Assembly (NCBI GenBank): GCA_031761405.1
Contig: JASEVX010000011.1
Coordinates: 64,004,767 to 64,068,766, forward strand
Source of the DNA: Serripes groenlandicus
Taxonomy: Eukaryota; Mollusca; Bivalvia; Cardiida; Cardiidae
Direction: 5' to 3'
DNA: 64,000 bases
Below are positions 1-6,830 of this stretch, piece after piece. The position numbers and the translations under genes were made by a program. Numbering within the stretch: the stretch's first letter is position 1; the number at the start of each line of letters is the position of its first letter. The notes under the pieces are model-generated. The model was not told where the DNA came from and did not search any database. It saw nothing but the letters and a program-made list of their open reading frames with translations.

Positions 1-344
1 TAACATACGCGATCTAAAATACCCCATTTGAACTAACACACACGATCTAAAATACCCCATTTGAACTAACACACTCGATCTAAAATACCCCATTCGAACC
101 CGGCACACCCAATCTTAAATACCCCATTCGAACCCGGCACACCCAATCTAAAATACCCCATTCGAACCCGGCACACCCAATCTTAAATACCCCATTCGAA
201 CCCGACACACCCGATCTAAAATACCCCATTCGAACCGACACACGCGATCTAAAATACCCCATATGAACCGAGACACCCGCTCTAAAATACCCCATTCGAA
301 CTAACACACTCGATCTAAAATACCCCATTCGAACCCGGCACACC
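1..344. repeat. 33-34 bp satellite array, left flank of the Polinton
   Basis: Tandem units of 33-34 bp run from base 1. The consensus core is GAACCCGGCACACCC followed by GATCTAAAATACCCCATTC, with a shorter GAACCGACACAC variant. The same array resumes to the right of the Polinton, so the element is inserted inside the satellite. Reading frames across it are by-products of a unit length that sometimes equals 33 bp. Confidence 0.95.
339..344. other. Left target-site duplication (CACACC)
   Basis: CACACC directly precedes the left TIR and is repeated at 15185-15190 directly after the right TIR. The hexamer is part of the satellite unit, so it could occur by chance, but its exact abutment on both ends fits the 6-bp duplication made by Polinton integrases. 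Confidence 0.85.
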
Positions 345-912
345 AGTAGTAGGAAATTGCCGGTCCTGGCACATTAACCACAAGGATGGTTAAAAAGTTA
401 AAGTTAACCATAATATGGTAAATATTAACAAAATGAGAGATGGCTTTGGTCACTTCGTAAGGTTAAAAAGGGGTGCAGCCCCATCCAACGTTGCGCCGGT
501 TGTATAACGCGTTCTCCTACTGGGGTTCTCCTACTGGGGTTCTCCTACTGGGGTTCTCCTACTGGGGTTCTCCTACTGGGGTTTTCCTACTGGGGTTTTC
601 CTACGGGGGTTCTCCTGCGGGGGTGGAACGAAGTGACCTTCCTCTCCTATGGGGGTTCTCCTACTACTAATGGGAACGTACGTCAGGGGGACCGGTCCCC
701 CAGCTCTGCGAGGAGCGGAGTGACCTCCTTCGCCAATGTCCATATGCTAACGTATGCACACCATCTTCTAAAATAATTCTCTTGTCATCGTTAGCTGACA
801 AGGCGATTTTATTAATTTCCTCTGTATACATTACATGACCGTGACTCCGTATTACATTCATTTTTCTCGTTTGCTCCTTTCTACTAAACAAACAGGTTTT
901 GTAGTCATCAAA
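345..912 (+). repeat. Polinton left terminal inverted repeat
   Basis: 568 bp, inverted against 14617-15184 with very few differences (for example C versus T in the CCTCTCC/CTTCTCC stretch near 641). Its inner part contains the reverse complement of the last ~82 codons of the PolB gene, so the left end holds a copy of that C-terminus. The outer half holds a GGGGTTCTCCTACT-type short tandem repeat at about 510-670. Confidence 0.95.
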
Positions 913-1089
913 TGCGAGGAGCGGAGCGAAACGAGGCAACGAGTTCCCTATCTCCTTCTCCGTGTACATAACATGCTCATGACTCCGTATTACATTCATT
1001 TTCTTCATTTTCTCCTTTCTACTAAACAGACAGGTCTTGTAGTCATCGAAGCTAATCTCCTTTTTGATTCCCCAAATTTGGGGAATCAA
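667..1089 (-). pseudogene. Duplicated PolB C-terminal fragments at the left end
   Basis: A 140-codon frame made of two successive copies of the PolB C-terminal segment. The outer copy (667-912) is the TIR image of the real PolB end. The inner copy (about 913-1060) is a diverged version of part of it (motif FDDYKTCLFSRKE, then MNVIRSH) that ends in a short palindrome-derived linker before the TIR copy starts. It has no catalytic motif and is not expected to be a functional protein. The inner copy looks like the relic of an older, eroded TIR. Confidence 0.8.
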
Positions 1090-1092
1090 AAA
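1061..1092. repeat. Perfect 32-bp palindrome
   Basis: The sequence TTTTTGATTCCCCAAA and its exact reverse complement meet at the centre AAATTT. It lies between the duplicated PolB fragment and the stop of the fibre-like gene (1109). It could act as a terminator-like hairpin or a recombination hot spot; function is not shown. Confidence 0.9.
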
Positions 1093-1108
1093 TTCATATG
1101 CGAGAGAA

Positions 1109-1594
1109 TTATTGTCGGGGAATAGAAGCTAGTGTTTTTTGCATATCACTTATAAGCAATAATAATTTCTCATGCTTTTGAAAATGGTCTTTTTGCATTT
1201 TAATAAACATATTAACAAACGTTGTATCTACATAATGCTTGGTAGCAACATCCTGATTATTTAATGGATCAACAACGTTAGAGATTTTGTTTGTGTCCAT
1301 ATTCAGTGTACCTGATGCTGACTTCGTGCCATCCATTCTTAGAAAATTAAGGTCTATATGTTGAAGAGCAATATTTTTTTGTGCATCTACATAATGCTTG
1401 GTAGCAGCATCCTGATCATTTAATGGATCAACAACGTTAGCGATTTTGTTTGTGTCCATATTAAGTGAGCCTATTGCTGGCTTACTTCCATCCGTTCTTA
1501 AAAAAGTATTGTTTAGGTAAGTCTTCAGTCTACTTACCTCAGAGTCTGTTCTATAATGATCTCTAGAACTACGACCAAATTTATCGACAGGCAT
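1109..1594 (-). CDS. Phage-tail-fibre-like repeat protein (putative fibre)
   Basis: 161 residues. Two 40-residue repeats at about 31-70 and 84-123 share the pattern FLR.DG.K...G.LNMDTNKI.NVVDPLN.QD.ATKHYVD. This NMxxxKIxNVxDPxxxxDAxTKxYVD pattern is well known from phage tail-fibre and tail-collar proteins, where it lies in trimeric fibre shafts. The C-terminus (130-161) looks helical and amphipathic. In a Polinton the simplest reading is a virion surface or fibre protein, analogous in role to adenovirus fibre, but no receptor-binding head is recognisable. The ATG at 1594 is preceded on its strand by GTTATTATAAAAA, the box found before the other genes of the element. Function is inferred. Confidence 0.75.
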   Translation of the reverse strand: MPVDKFGRSSRDHYRTDSEVSRLKTYLNNTFLRTDGSKPAIGSLNMDTNKIANVVDPLNDQDAATKHYVDAQKNIALQHIDLNFLRMDGTKSASGTLNMDTNKISNVVDPLNNQDVATKHYVDTTFVNMFIKMQKDHFQKHEKLLLLISDMQKTLASIPRQ

Positions 1595-1618
1595 TTTTTA
1601 TAATAACATTTTTTTTTT

Positions 1619-2077
1619 TTAAATCAGATTGCTGATAATGTTTTGCAAGCTGTCTCCATCTGACAATCGTTTCAAAACATACAAGCATAGATGTCCACAT
1701 ATAACCGTCCCCGCCTTTTGCACTTGATGAGTGTTGTATGTAATTGCCCCCAAATAGTTTATCAACTCAGTGGGTGGATGTAAGCCATAGCTATCAAAAT
1801 AGAACTTGTTATTTCCATCTTTCCACCATGCAACCCAATGTGTACCACCACCAGTCCTAGTTCCATATTGATCATTTAGGTTGTCGTTGTCATCTAGGTT
1901 GAGTATACCACACTCCTCTTTTTTCGAGCGAAGAAGGTCACTTCGTTCATCAATCAACTCATTACGCATAAACACCCCTCTAAAATGTGGTATTTTTAAT
2001 AACTTGACAGCATCTACCAATTCTAGATTGCTTAATGGTTTGTTTAGTAGGACTACATTGTCAACTGATATGTACAT
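1619..2077 (-). CDS. Adenain-like cysteine protease (PRO)
   Basis: 152 residues, a typical size for the Polinton maturation protease. The catalytic set is visible in order: His80 in GGTHWVAW, Asp95 in YFDSYGL, Gln118 or Gln120 before the nucleophile, and Cys127 in VICGHLCL, matching the adenovirus protease (C5) layout. In the family this enzyme cleaves capsid and core precursors during virion maturation. The start at 2077 follows GTTAATATAAA directly. Residues 44-50 (ERSDLLR) are encoded by one copy of the dispersed GAAGGTCACTTCGTTC micro-repeat, so part of the protein derives from that repeat. It lies head to tail with the fibre-like gene, 24 bp apart. Confidence 0.92.
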   Translation of the reverse strand: MYISVDNVVLLNKPLSNLELVDAVKLLKIPHFRGVFMRNELIDERSDLLRSKKEECGILNLDDNDNLNDQYGTRTGGGTHWVAWWKDGNNKFYFDSYGLHPPTELINYLGAITYNTHQVQKAGTVICGHLCLYVLKRLSDGDSLQNIISNLI

Positions 2078-2098
2078 TTTATATTAACTATATTTTTG

Positions 2099-2205
2099 TT
2101 TAGGGTGGCACCTTACGGTGCCCCACGCTACGCGTTGCGGCTGGGGAACTTGTTGGGAAACAAGTTTCCCCGACGCAACACGTTGCGCCCCACTAAATAT
2201 CAGAA
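2099..2205. repeat. Nested palindrome cluster between protease and integrase
   Basis: The intergenic space is almost wholly palindromic: GGCACC-TTAC-GGTGCC, then a CGCTACGCGTTGCGG block, then GGGGAACTTGTT facing AAACAAGTTTCCCC, then the CGCAACACGTTGCG block and GCCCCACTA. An inverted version of the same complex lies at about 9895-9996. This is nested repeat material, not a gene. Confidence 0.85.
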
Positions 2206-3011
2206 AGGTCACTTCGTTCCACCCATGAATTAAACGACTCTGGATAACCAAACCACTTTACAAAAGCCTTTTTACCCTTTCTTCGTATTACCTTCTCAAT
2301 CCTAAACATCTCTTGGTTAGTCTTTTGAAGCTCCTGCTCGTAGAATGTACCTTGAATTTCCTCTTCGTTGTAGTCTCTAATTTTGTATGTTACAGGGTTG
2401 GTATACTGAATCTCTGATACTGTAAACACCTCCTCAGTCCATCTCGGTGTGTACCCCTTCTCAAACGTCTTCTTCTTTTTAGTAATCCTAACCCTATTAC
2501 CAACAGCAAATTTTGGTTCTGAGTGACTTATTGACACTTCGTGCCCGACACGTTGCGTTGACATAGGATACAGATTTCTATACACACGATTTTCATTCTT
2601 TTTCATACTAGCTTCTACAGGAGTCATCTTTATCGAAGAATGCTTTGTGATGTTATATTGATCCACAAGATCATTCAATATATTAATGTATTTTTTGGTG
2701 GAATTAGCGGTGAAGTACTTCCACATTTGTTCCTTCATTGTTCTGTTCCATCTCTCAACCACAGATGACTTTTCTTCATTCTCCGTACTGTATAGCTCAA
2801 CAAGGTTTTGTACATTCTTGTTATAGAACTCTTTACCCTTGTCCACCCACATTTTTTTCGGTCTCCGCTCCTTAAAGATCTGTTTCAATGCATCTGCAAC
2901 AGACTTTCCAGTTTTATCTTTTAGCGGTATCATCCAACCATACTTTGAAAAGATGTCAATTACAGTCAACAAGTACTTGACGTTTTTGTTTTCTCTGGAA
3001 AAACTTTGCAT
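2193..3011 (-). CDS. Polinton integrase (RVE, DDE) with C-terminal chromodomain; N-terminus out of frame or missing
   Basis: 272 residues from the first in-frame ATG. It shows the retroviral-type integrase core: the YLLTVIDIFSKYGW strand, the second catalytic Asp in VDKGKEF, and Glu in SVVERWNRT. An SH3-like segment follows (KFAVGNRVRI to EVFTVSEI), then a chromodomain (VIRRKGKKAFVKWFGYPE... SWV...L). The first catalytic Asp of the family (the ADLVDM motif) lies just upstream of this ATG. The frame stays open to about 3209 but has no ATG there, so the true N-terminus is missing or is supplied by fusion, frameshifting or a non-ATG start. The open frame overlaps the end of the PLA2-like gene. 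The last residues (ERSDLSDI) are again micro-repeat derived. Confidence 0.9.
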   Translation of the reverse strand: MQSFSRENKNVKYLLTVIDIFSKYGWMIPLKDKTGKSVADALKQIFKERRPKKMWVDKGKEFYNKNVQNLVELYSTENEEKSSVVERWNRTMKEQMWKYFTANSTKKYINILNDLVDQYNITKHSSIKMTPVEASMKKNENRVYRNLYPMSTQRVGHEVSISHSEPKFAVGNRVRITKKKKTFEKGYTPRWTEEVFTVSEIQYTNPVTYKIRDYNEEEIQGTFYEQELQKTNQEMFRIEKVIRRKGKKAFVKWFGYPESFNSWVERSDLSDI

Positions 3012-3124
3012 GTCTACTAAATCAGCAGCCCAAATTTCATCTATACCATTAACGTAGACTCTTCTTTTTTGAAACTTTGTATTGACTGGCTTATGTAATT
3101 CTTTAGCTAATTGGTTAGTCCAAA

Positions 3125-3775
3125 CTATTTGAGCTTTTTTTTTTGTTGGGTGCGGCTGGAGTGAAGCGACCTTCTGCGCCCCACTTCCACACCCATCCCA
3201 AAGTTCATCTTAGTTCCAATTATTTTTTGGACGATGCTTCTGTCTAACCTTTCACGTACAGATGGGTTGTAAATTCCATCCAACTCGTTAATCATGCTCT
3301 TATCACACGCAGTATTCCTCGTGCTGGTGTCTTTATGTTTAGCATAACACACATCATGATGGTATGCAGCTTTATCAACACGATTTATTGGGATGCTCCA
3401 AGGCTTAGGAGTCATGTCTATATTCAGCCTTTTGTTAAGCTTTGTTCCAGGGCCAGTAAAGTTATGACCTGGTAGATGCATTTCAAAAGGTAGCTTGTTG
3501 ATTAGGTTGTTGACAAATCCTTTACCCTCAACATTACAGGGTGCAAGGGTGCGGCTGGGGAACTTGTTGGGTGCGGCTGCGCCCCACTTCCCCCGACATA
3601 TATTCCCCACAGAGCCTTTGACGAATTGGGTTTTTGTAGAACCGCAAACGCTACATTTACCCTTTTTCATATTTCTTCCATTTTTAGTGACAAGAGTTTC
3701 CAAGTCATAAGTATCAGTAAGCTCTCGACATTTTACGCAATACATTGGCACTTGCCCGACGCGTTGCGTTGTCAT
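3125..3775 (-). CDS. Zinc-ribbon plus phospholipase-A2-like protein
   Basis: 216 residues. Residues 13-45 form a four-Cys ribbon (C13, C16, C41, C44; DUF5679-like). About residues 96-165 match the parvovirus-VP1-type PLA2-like domain: the LPGHNFTGPGT calcium-loop-like segment, then NRVDKAAYHHDVCY with the HD catalytic pair, then a C-terminal R..ACDK helix. In parvoviruses this activity helps virions leave endosomes; a similar virion role here is inference. Two dispersed palindromes interrupt the coding region (about 3549-3606 and 3153-3185); the second supplies the C-terminus. The gene ends in an A10 run (T10 at 3135-3144 on the plus strand) beside the upstream-open integrase frame. The start at 3775 shares a 39-bp divergent region with the ATPase gene. 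Confidence 0.85.
   Translation of the reverse strand: MTTQRVGQVPMYCVKCRELTDTYDLETLVTKNGRNMKKGKCSVCGSTKTQFVKGSVGNICRGKWGAAAPNKFPSRTLAPCNVEGKGFVNNLINKLPFEMHLPGHNFTGPGTKLNKRLNIDMTPKPWSIPINRVDKAAYHHDVCYAKHKDTSTRNTACDKSMINELDGIYNPSVRERLDRSIVQKIIGTKMNFGMGVEVGRRRSLHSSRTQQKKKLK
3135..3144 (-). other. A10 homopolymer at the PLA2/integrase frame overlap
   Basis: Ten consecutive A on the coding strand, ten bases before the PLA2-like stop and inside the upstream extension of the integrase frame, which is offset by one base. It is a candidate slippage site, or a sequencing or replication indel. Which of these applies cannot be settled from one sequence. Confidence 0.6.
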
Positions 3776-3814
3776 CGTTTTTAATATAAAAAGATATTGT
3801 TTATATTAAAAACA
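3776..3814. promoter_or_regulatory. 39-bp divergent promoter between PLA2-like and ATPase genes
   Basis: The whole gap is A/T-rich, with TATTGTTTATATTAAAAACA before the ATPase ATG and, on the other strand, TTTTTATATTAAAAACG before the PLA2-like ATG. Both match the TATAAA/TATTAAA-then-ATG arrangement seen at the other genes. With 39 bp for two genes, 5' untranslated leaders must be very short or overlap. Confidence 0.65.
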
Positions 3815-4609
3815 ATGGAAGTGAAAGATCTCTCGTGGAATGAAATGCAATACAAAAGGTTTAATCACTCTTTACTCCCCAAGTCAATACGGGGAGTAAT
3901 TATTGGGAAGTCAGGTTGTGGAAAGACTACCTTGCTGTTAAATCTGCTACTCAATACGGGCTGGTTAGACTACAATCAATTATCTATATTTGGTAAAAGT
4001 TTGTTTCAACCAGAGTATAGGATATTGAAAAAGGCTTTTGAGGAAAAGCTTCCTAAAGAAGCGATCATTCAGTTATTTAACAATCAGGAGGAGATTATGA
4101 GTCTGGATGCTTCCCCGGAAACTATAGTTGAGGAGATGAGTAAAAATTTAAGATACAAAGGGAGCTCTGCGACCTCCAAGTCTGACATCAAATGCAGCTT
4201 TTATGAGACGTCAGAGGATGTACCAGATCCACGTGAACTTAATCCAAACAACAAAAACCTTATGATCTTTGATGATCTGTTGCTTGAAAAGCAAAACAAA
4301 TGTGAGTCATACTACATTCGTGGAAGACATTCAAACGTGGACTGTTTCTATCTATCACAAAACTATTTTAAACTTCCGAGACAGACTATCCGCGAGAATG
4401 CAAACTTTATCGTTCTGTTCCCCCAAGATCTTAAGAACATTAACCACATCTACAACGATCATGTCAGCAGTGATATGTCAAACGATGAGTTTAGAATTTT
4501 ATGCAAAAATACATGGGAACAACCACATGGTTTTGTTGTGATTGACTTGTCTTGTAAGAAACATAATGGAAAGTATAGGAGTGGGTTTGATAATTTTTAC
4601 ATCCCATAA
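3815..4609 (+). CDS. Genome-packaging ATPase (FtsK/HerA, A32-like)
   Basis: 264 residues from ATG 3815; upstream in-frame codons contain no ATG. Walker A is GKSGCGKTT (residues 31-39), preceded by a hydrophobic strand GVII. Walker B is LMIFDD at about residue 150. A GRHSNVDCFYLSQN segment (sensor/arginine region) and PRQTIRENANF follow. This is the standard Polinton and adeno/pox A32-type packaging ATPase, expected to pump linear DNA into the capsid. It heads the plus-strand morphogenesis block and is followed after about 40 bp by the minor capsid gene. Confidence 0.93.
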   Translation: MEVKDLSWNEMQYKRFNHSLLPKSIRGVIIGKSGCGKTTLLLNLLLNTGWLDYNQLSIFGKSLFQPEYRILKKAFEEKLPKEAIIQLFNNQEEIMSLDASPETIVEEMSKNLRYKGSSATSKSDIKCSFYETSEDVPDPRELNPNNKNLMIFDDLLLEKQNKCESYYIRGRHSNVDCFYLSQNYFKLPRQTIRENANFIVLFPQDLKNINHIYNDHVSSDMSNDEFRILCKNTWEQPHGFVVIDLSCKKHNGKYRSGFDNFYIP

Positions 4610-4638
4610 ACAGACAGGTTTTGCTAAAACAAATATAT

Positions 4639-4650
4639 ATGATATATAAA
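4639..4650 (+). promoter_or_regulatory. TATATAAA box touching the penton-like gene ATG
   Basis: The bases GATATATAAA immediately precede ATG 4651. A TATA-type box directly joined to the start codon would give almost no leader and resembles the TAAATG late-promoter style of poxviruses. That comparison is by analogy only. Confidence 0.55.
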
Positions 4651-5475
4651 ATGAATGTGGCAAACAATATTGATCTGCTAGTGGGGTGCAGCCGCACCCT
4701 AGAACAGATAGCAAAAAATACAGAACCCAAACGCTCATTCCAGATTGTGGTGAGTGATAATAGTACGCATATCAAAACCAGATTTAATCCACCGTTACAA
4801 CTCAATAGTGGGGCGCAGCCGCACCCTAAGAAGTATGAAATGGCTCTAGTCAACCTAGAGACGTACTACAGCTTTCCAAACATCGATGATACAAACAACG
4901 TCTTTAGATACTCTCATGACGGGGGTAATTCATGGGTGAAGATTATTATCCCTATAGGAAGTTATGAAATCGGAGATCTTAACGCAATTATTCAGTTAGA
5001 AATGAGGCAAAATGGTCACTATAACATCCACAATGATGATGATTATATTAGATTATCAGCTAATTCTAATACTCAGAAAGCCTTACTCACGTTAAAAAAC
5101 AACTATCAAGTTAATTTTGATAAGGGGCGTAATTCTCTCAGAAATGTTTTAGGATTTAAGGGTAGAATTTACACTGATCTCTATAATGAGTCTGAAAAAG
5201 TGGTTGATATTATGTCAATTAATAGTATATTTGTCAACGTAGATATAATTTCAAGCTCATTTGTGAATGGAATATCAAGACCTATAATATATAGCTTTTT
5301 CCCTAACGTATCACCTGGAGAGAAAATCATTGAAAACCCGAAAAACTTGGTGTATCTTCCTGTAACGATGGACACGATCAGTAGAATGGATACAATTTTA
5401 ACAGATCAAGACGGAAAACAGCTTAATCTCCGAGGAGAACAGTTGACCATGCGATTTCATATGCGAGAAATTTGA
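4651..5475 (+). CDS. Minor capsid (penton-like) protein
   Basis: 274 residues from ATG 4651. The conserved block MALVNLETYYSFPNI, then W.KI.IP.GSYEIGDLN..I, a beta-rich middle and the C-terminal ITxDxxxxQLNLRGEQLTMRFHMRE-type strand fit the Polinton minor capsid protein, a single jelly-roll penton homologue. It should occupy the five-fold vertices. Two dispersed palindromes lie in the coding region in different reading phases: 4681-4699 gives GCSRT, and 4808-4826 gives SGAQPHP. Both add residues without breaking the frame. The stop is 25 bp before the next ATG. Confidence 0.85.
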   Translation: MNVANNIDLLVGCSRTLEQIAKNTEPKRSFQIVVSDNSTHIKTRFNPPLQLNSGAQPHPKKYEMALVNLETYYSFPNIDDTNNVFRYSHDGGNSWVKIIIPIGSYEIGDLNAIIQLEMRQNGHYNIHNDDDYIRLSANSNTQKALLTLKNNYQVNFDKGRNSLRNVLGFKGRIYTDLYNESEKVVDIMSINSIFVNVDIISSSFVNGISRPIIYSFFPNVSPGEKIIENPKNLVYLPVTMDTISRMDTILTDQDGKQLNLRGEQLTMRFHMREI

Positions 5476-5500
5476 TTTAAAAAAAAGAATATTGTATAAA
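5476..5500 (+). promoter_or_regulatory. AATATTGTATAAA box before the glycine-rich gene
   Basis: The 25-bp gap TTTAAAAAAAAGAATATTG followed by TATAAA ends exactly at ATG 5501. It is the same A-run, TTGT, TATAAA, ATG layout as before the major capsid gene (8421-8450). Confidence 0.6.
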
Positions 5501-6082
5501 ATGAGTTATACGAATGTAAAAGTGTCAATTTCAGACGGTCAAAAGGAGAAGCTTAAATCAGGTCTTCAATCTGGAGAAGCTGTTTCTATAAAATTAAGCC
5601 ATCACGATTTGAGTGGAGAAGATATACTCGCACTAACAAAGGCTCAAGTCACTAAAATGACAAAAGCTTATCAAGATGGAAAGGGGGTAACGTTCAAGAT
5701 GAGTAAAACTCAAATCAGACATAATCTTAAAGTGGAAGGAGGATTTCTCGGACTACTAGCAGGTTTAGCATCTAAAGTAGCTCCCTTTCTAATGAAATCA
5801 GTTCTCCCATCCTTAGGTATTGGAGCTCTGTCAGGATTAGCTAGTACGGGTGTGTCAAAGTTAATGGGAAATGGATTATACCTTAAAAAGGGTGGATGTG
5901 TTTGTCAGGTAGAAACAGACGGAAAAGGACTCTATTTGGGGCAATCGAGTGGTTCCGGGTTTGAATCAGTGGGGGATGGTTTGTATCTGAAACAGGAGGG
6001 TGGTCTTTATGATGGACGGGGGTTATTACTTGGTAAAAACAGCCCCTTCAGTGGTATCCCACTCTTAGGATTGCTTTTGTAG
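5501..6082 (+). CDS. Conserved Polinton virion candidate with glycine-rich C-terminal repeats
   Basis: 193 residues from ATG 5501. The N-terminal half (VKVSISDGQKEKLKSGLQSG, then LSHHDLSGEDILALTK and a KMSKTQIRHN segment) is a conserved domain of Polinton elements with no assigned enzyme activity. About residues 80-115 are hydrophobic (GGFLGLLAGLASKVAPFL... LGIGALSGLA), suggesting membrane activity of the kind attributed to adenovirus pVI/pX-like proteins. The C-terminus has four short repeats of the type GxGLYLxxxG. A location inside the virion and a membrane role are inferred from position in the capsid gene block and from composition. Confidence 0.7.
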   Translation: MSYTNVKVSISDGQKEKLKSGLQSGEAVSIKLSHHDLSGEDILALTKAQVTKMTKAYQDGKGVTFKMSKTQIRHNLKVEGGFLGLLAGLASKVAPFLMKSVLPSLGIGALSGLASTGVSKLMGNGLYLKKGGCVCQVETDGKGLYLGQSSGSGFESVGDGLYLKQEGGLYDGRGLLLGKNSPFSGIPLLGLLL

Positions 6083-6127
6083 TGGGGCGCAACGTACGTC
6101 GGGGGGACATGTCCCCCAGCCGCACCC
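6082..6127. repeat. Nested palindrome after the glycine-rich gene
   Basis: The outer arms GTGGGGCGCA and GCCGCACCC are split by ACGTACGT and then by GGGGGGACATGTCCCCC, an inner near-perfect hairpin. The outer repeat is the same module found uninterrupted at 4808, 7150, 8171 and 8282. This copy has therefore been opened by two further insertions. Confidence 0.85.
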
Positions 6128-6163
6128 TATATGATTTAAAAACATATAATCATATATAAAATT

Positions 6164-6733
6164 ATGGAATGCAATTTAGGACATGAATATCGTTTACAGA
6201 GAATAAGTGAAATTCAGAAGTTGCTTGAAAATGAACGCGATAAGCTACAGACTCTGAGTAAAAAGTATCATCGTGTATTTAACACGATATCATATATTTA
6301 TACGGGTCTCATAACTGTTAGTATGGGGCTTGGTGTAAGTGGAATTGGTTTACTTTCAACCATTATCGCAGCTCCAGTAGTTGTTGCTATGGAAGCTGCA
6401 GCTCTAGGGATAGGATTACTTACCATCGGTGGAAGTTTTATAAATAAGAAACTTTCCTCAAAGGCGGAAAAACATTTACAGATTAAGATAATGGCAGAAT
6501 CAAGCCTAGCCACAATCCAAGATTTTATTTCAAAGGCTCTTATAGACGACTATATGTCAGATGAAGAGTTTAGCTTGATAGCTTCTGAGTTAGACAAGTT
6601 CAACAAGATGAAAGAGGAGTTGAAACTAAGATCCAAAAAAGTCATAGAACAAGAATGTGAAAAAGCAACAAAGTCTTTCAGCAAAATGTTTGAAAAGAAC
6701 GCAACACGTGCCAATCAGAACAAGAAAACGTGA
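6164..6733 (+). CDS. Two-pass membrane protein of unknown function
   Basis: 189 residues from ATG 6164, which follows CATATATAAAATT. An N-terminal amphipathic coiled-coil stretch (10-38, ISEIQKLLENERDKLQTL) is followed by two hydrophobic segments at about 44-66 and 68-93 that are rich in Gly and Ala. A long charged helical tail (95-189) contains DEEFSLIASELDKF. I do not recognise a named family. Its place in the capsid block suggests a virion or membrane-associated role, by context only. The end of the gene runs into the 12-bp repeat array, and its stop codon (6731-6733) lies in the first repeat unit. Confidence 0.65.
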   Translation: MECNLGHEYRLQRISEIQKLLENERDKLQTLSKKYHRVFNTISYIYTGLITVSMGLGVSGIGLLSTIIAAPVVVAMEAAALGIGLLTIGGSFINKKLSSKAEKHLQIKIMAESSLATIQDFISKALIDDYMSDEEFSLIASELDKFNKMKEELKLRSKKVIEQECEKATKSFSKMFEKNATRANQNKKT

Positions 6734-6810
6734 TGAGAAACGTGATGAAAAACGTGATGAAAAACGTGATGAAAAACGTGATGAAAAACGTGATAAAAAA
6801 CGTGATAAAG
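6727..6810 (+). repeat. Seven 12-bp repeats AACGTGATGAAA
   Basis: Seven head-to-tail copies (units starting 6727, 6739, 6751, 6763, 6775, 6787, 6799); the last two carry TGATAAA. In the frame of the following gene they encode (RDEK)n. They bridge the stop of the membrane-protein gene and the start of the next gene. Because the unit is a multiple of three, copy-number change does not alter either frame. Confidence 0.92.
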
Positions 6811-6830
6811 ATAATCTAGCCTCATTAAAA

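Noticed and set aside
473..670. 65-codon frame rich in SYWGSPTGV in the TIR.
   Set aside because: It is the translation of a short GGGGTTCTCCTACT tandem repeat, also present mirrored at 14859-15056.
1109..1594. Tail-fibre motif as evidence for a bacteriophage or prophage.
   Set aside because: All surrounding genes are the Polinton set, with a 6-bp duplication and animal satellite flanks. The fibre module is at most a transfer into the element.
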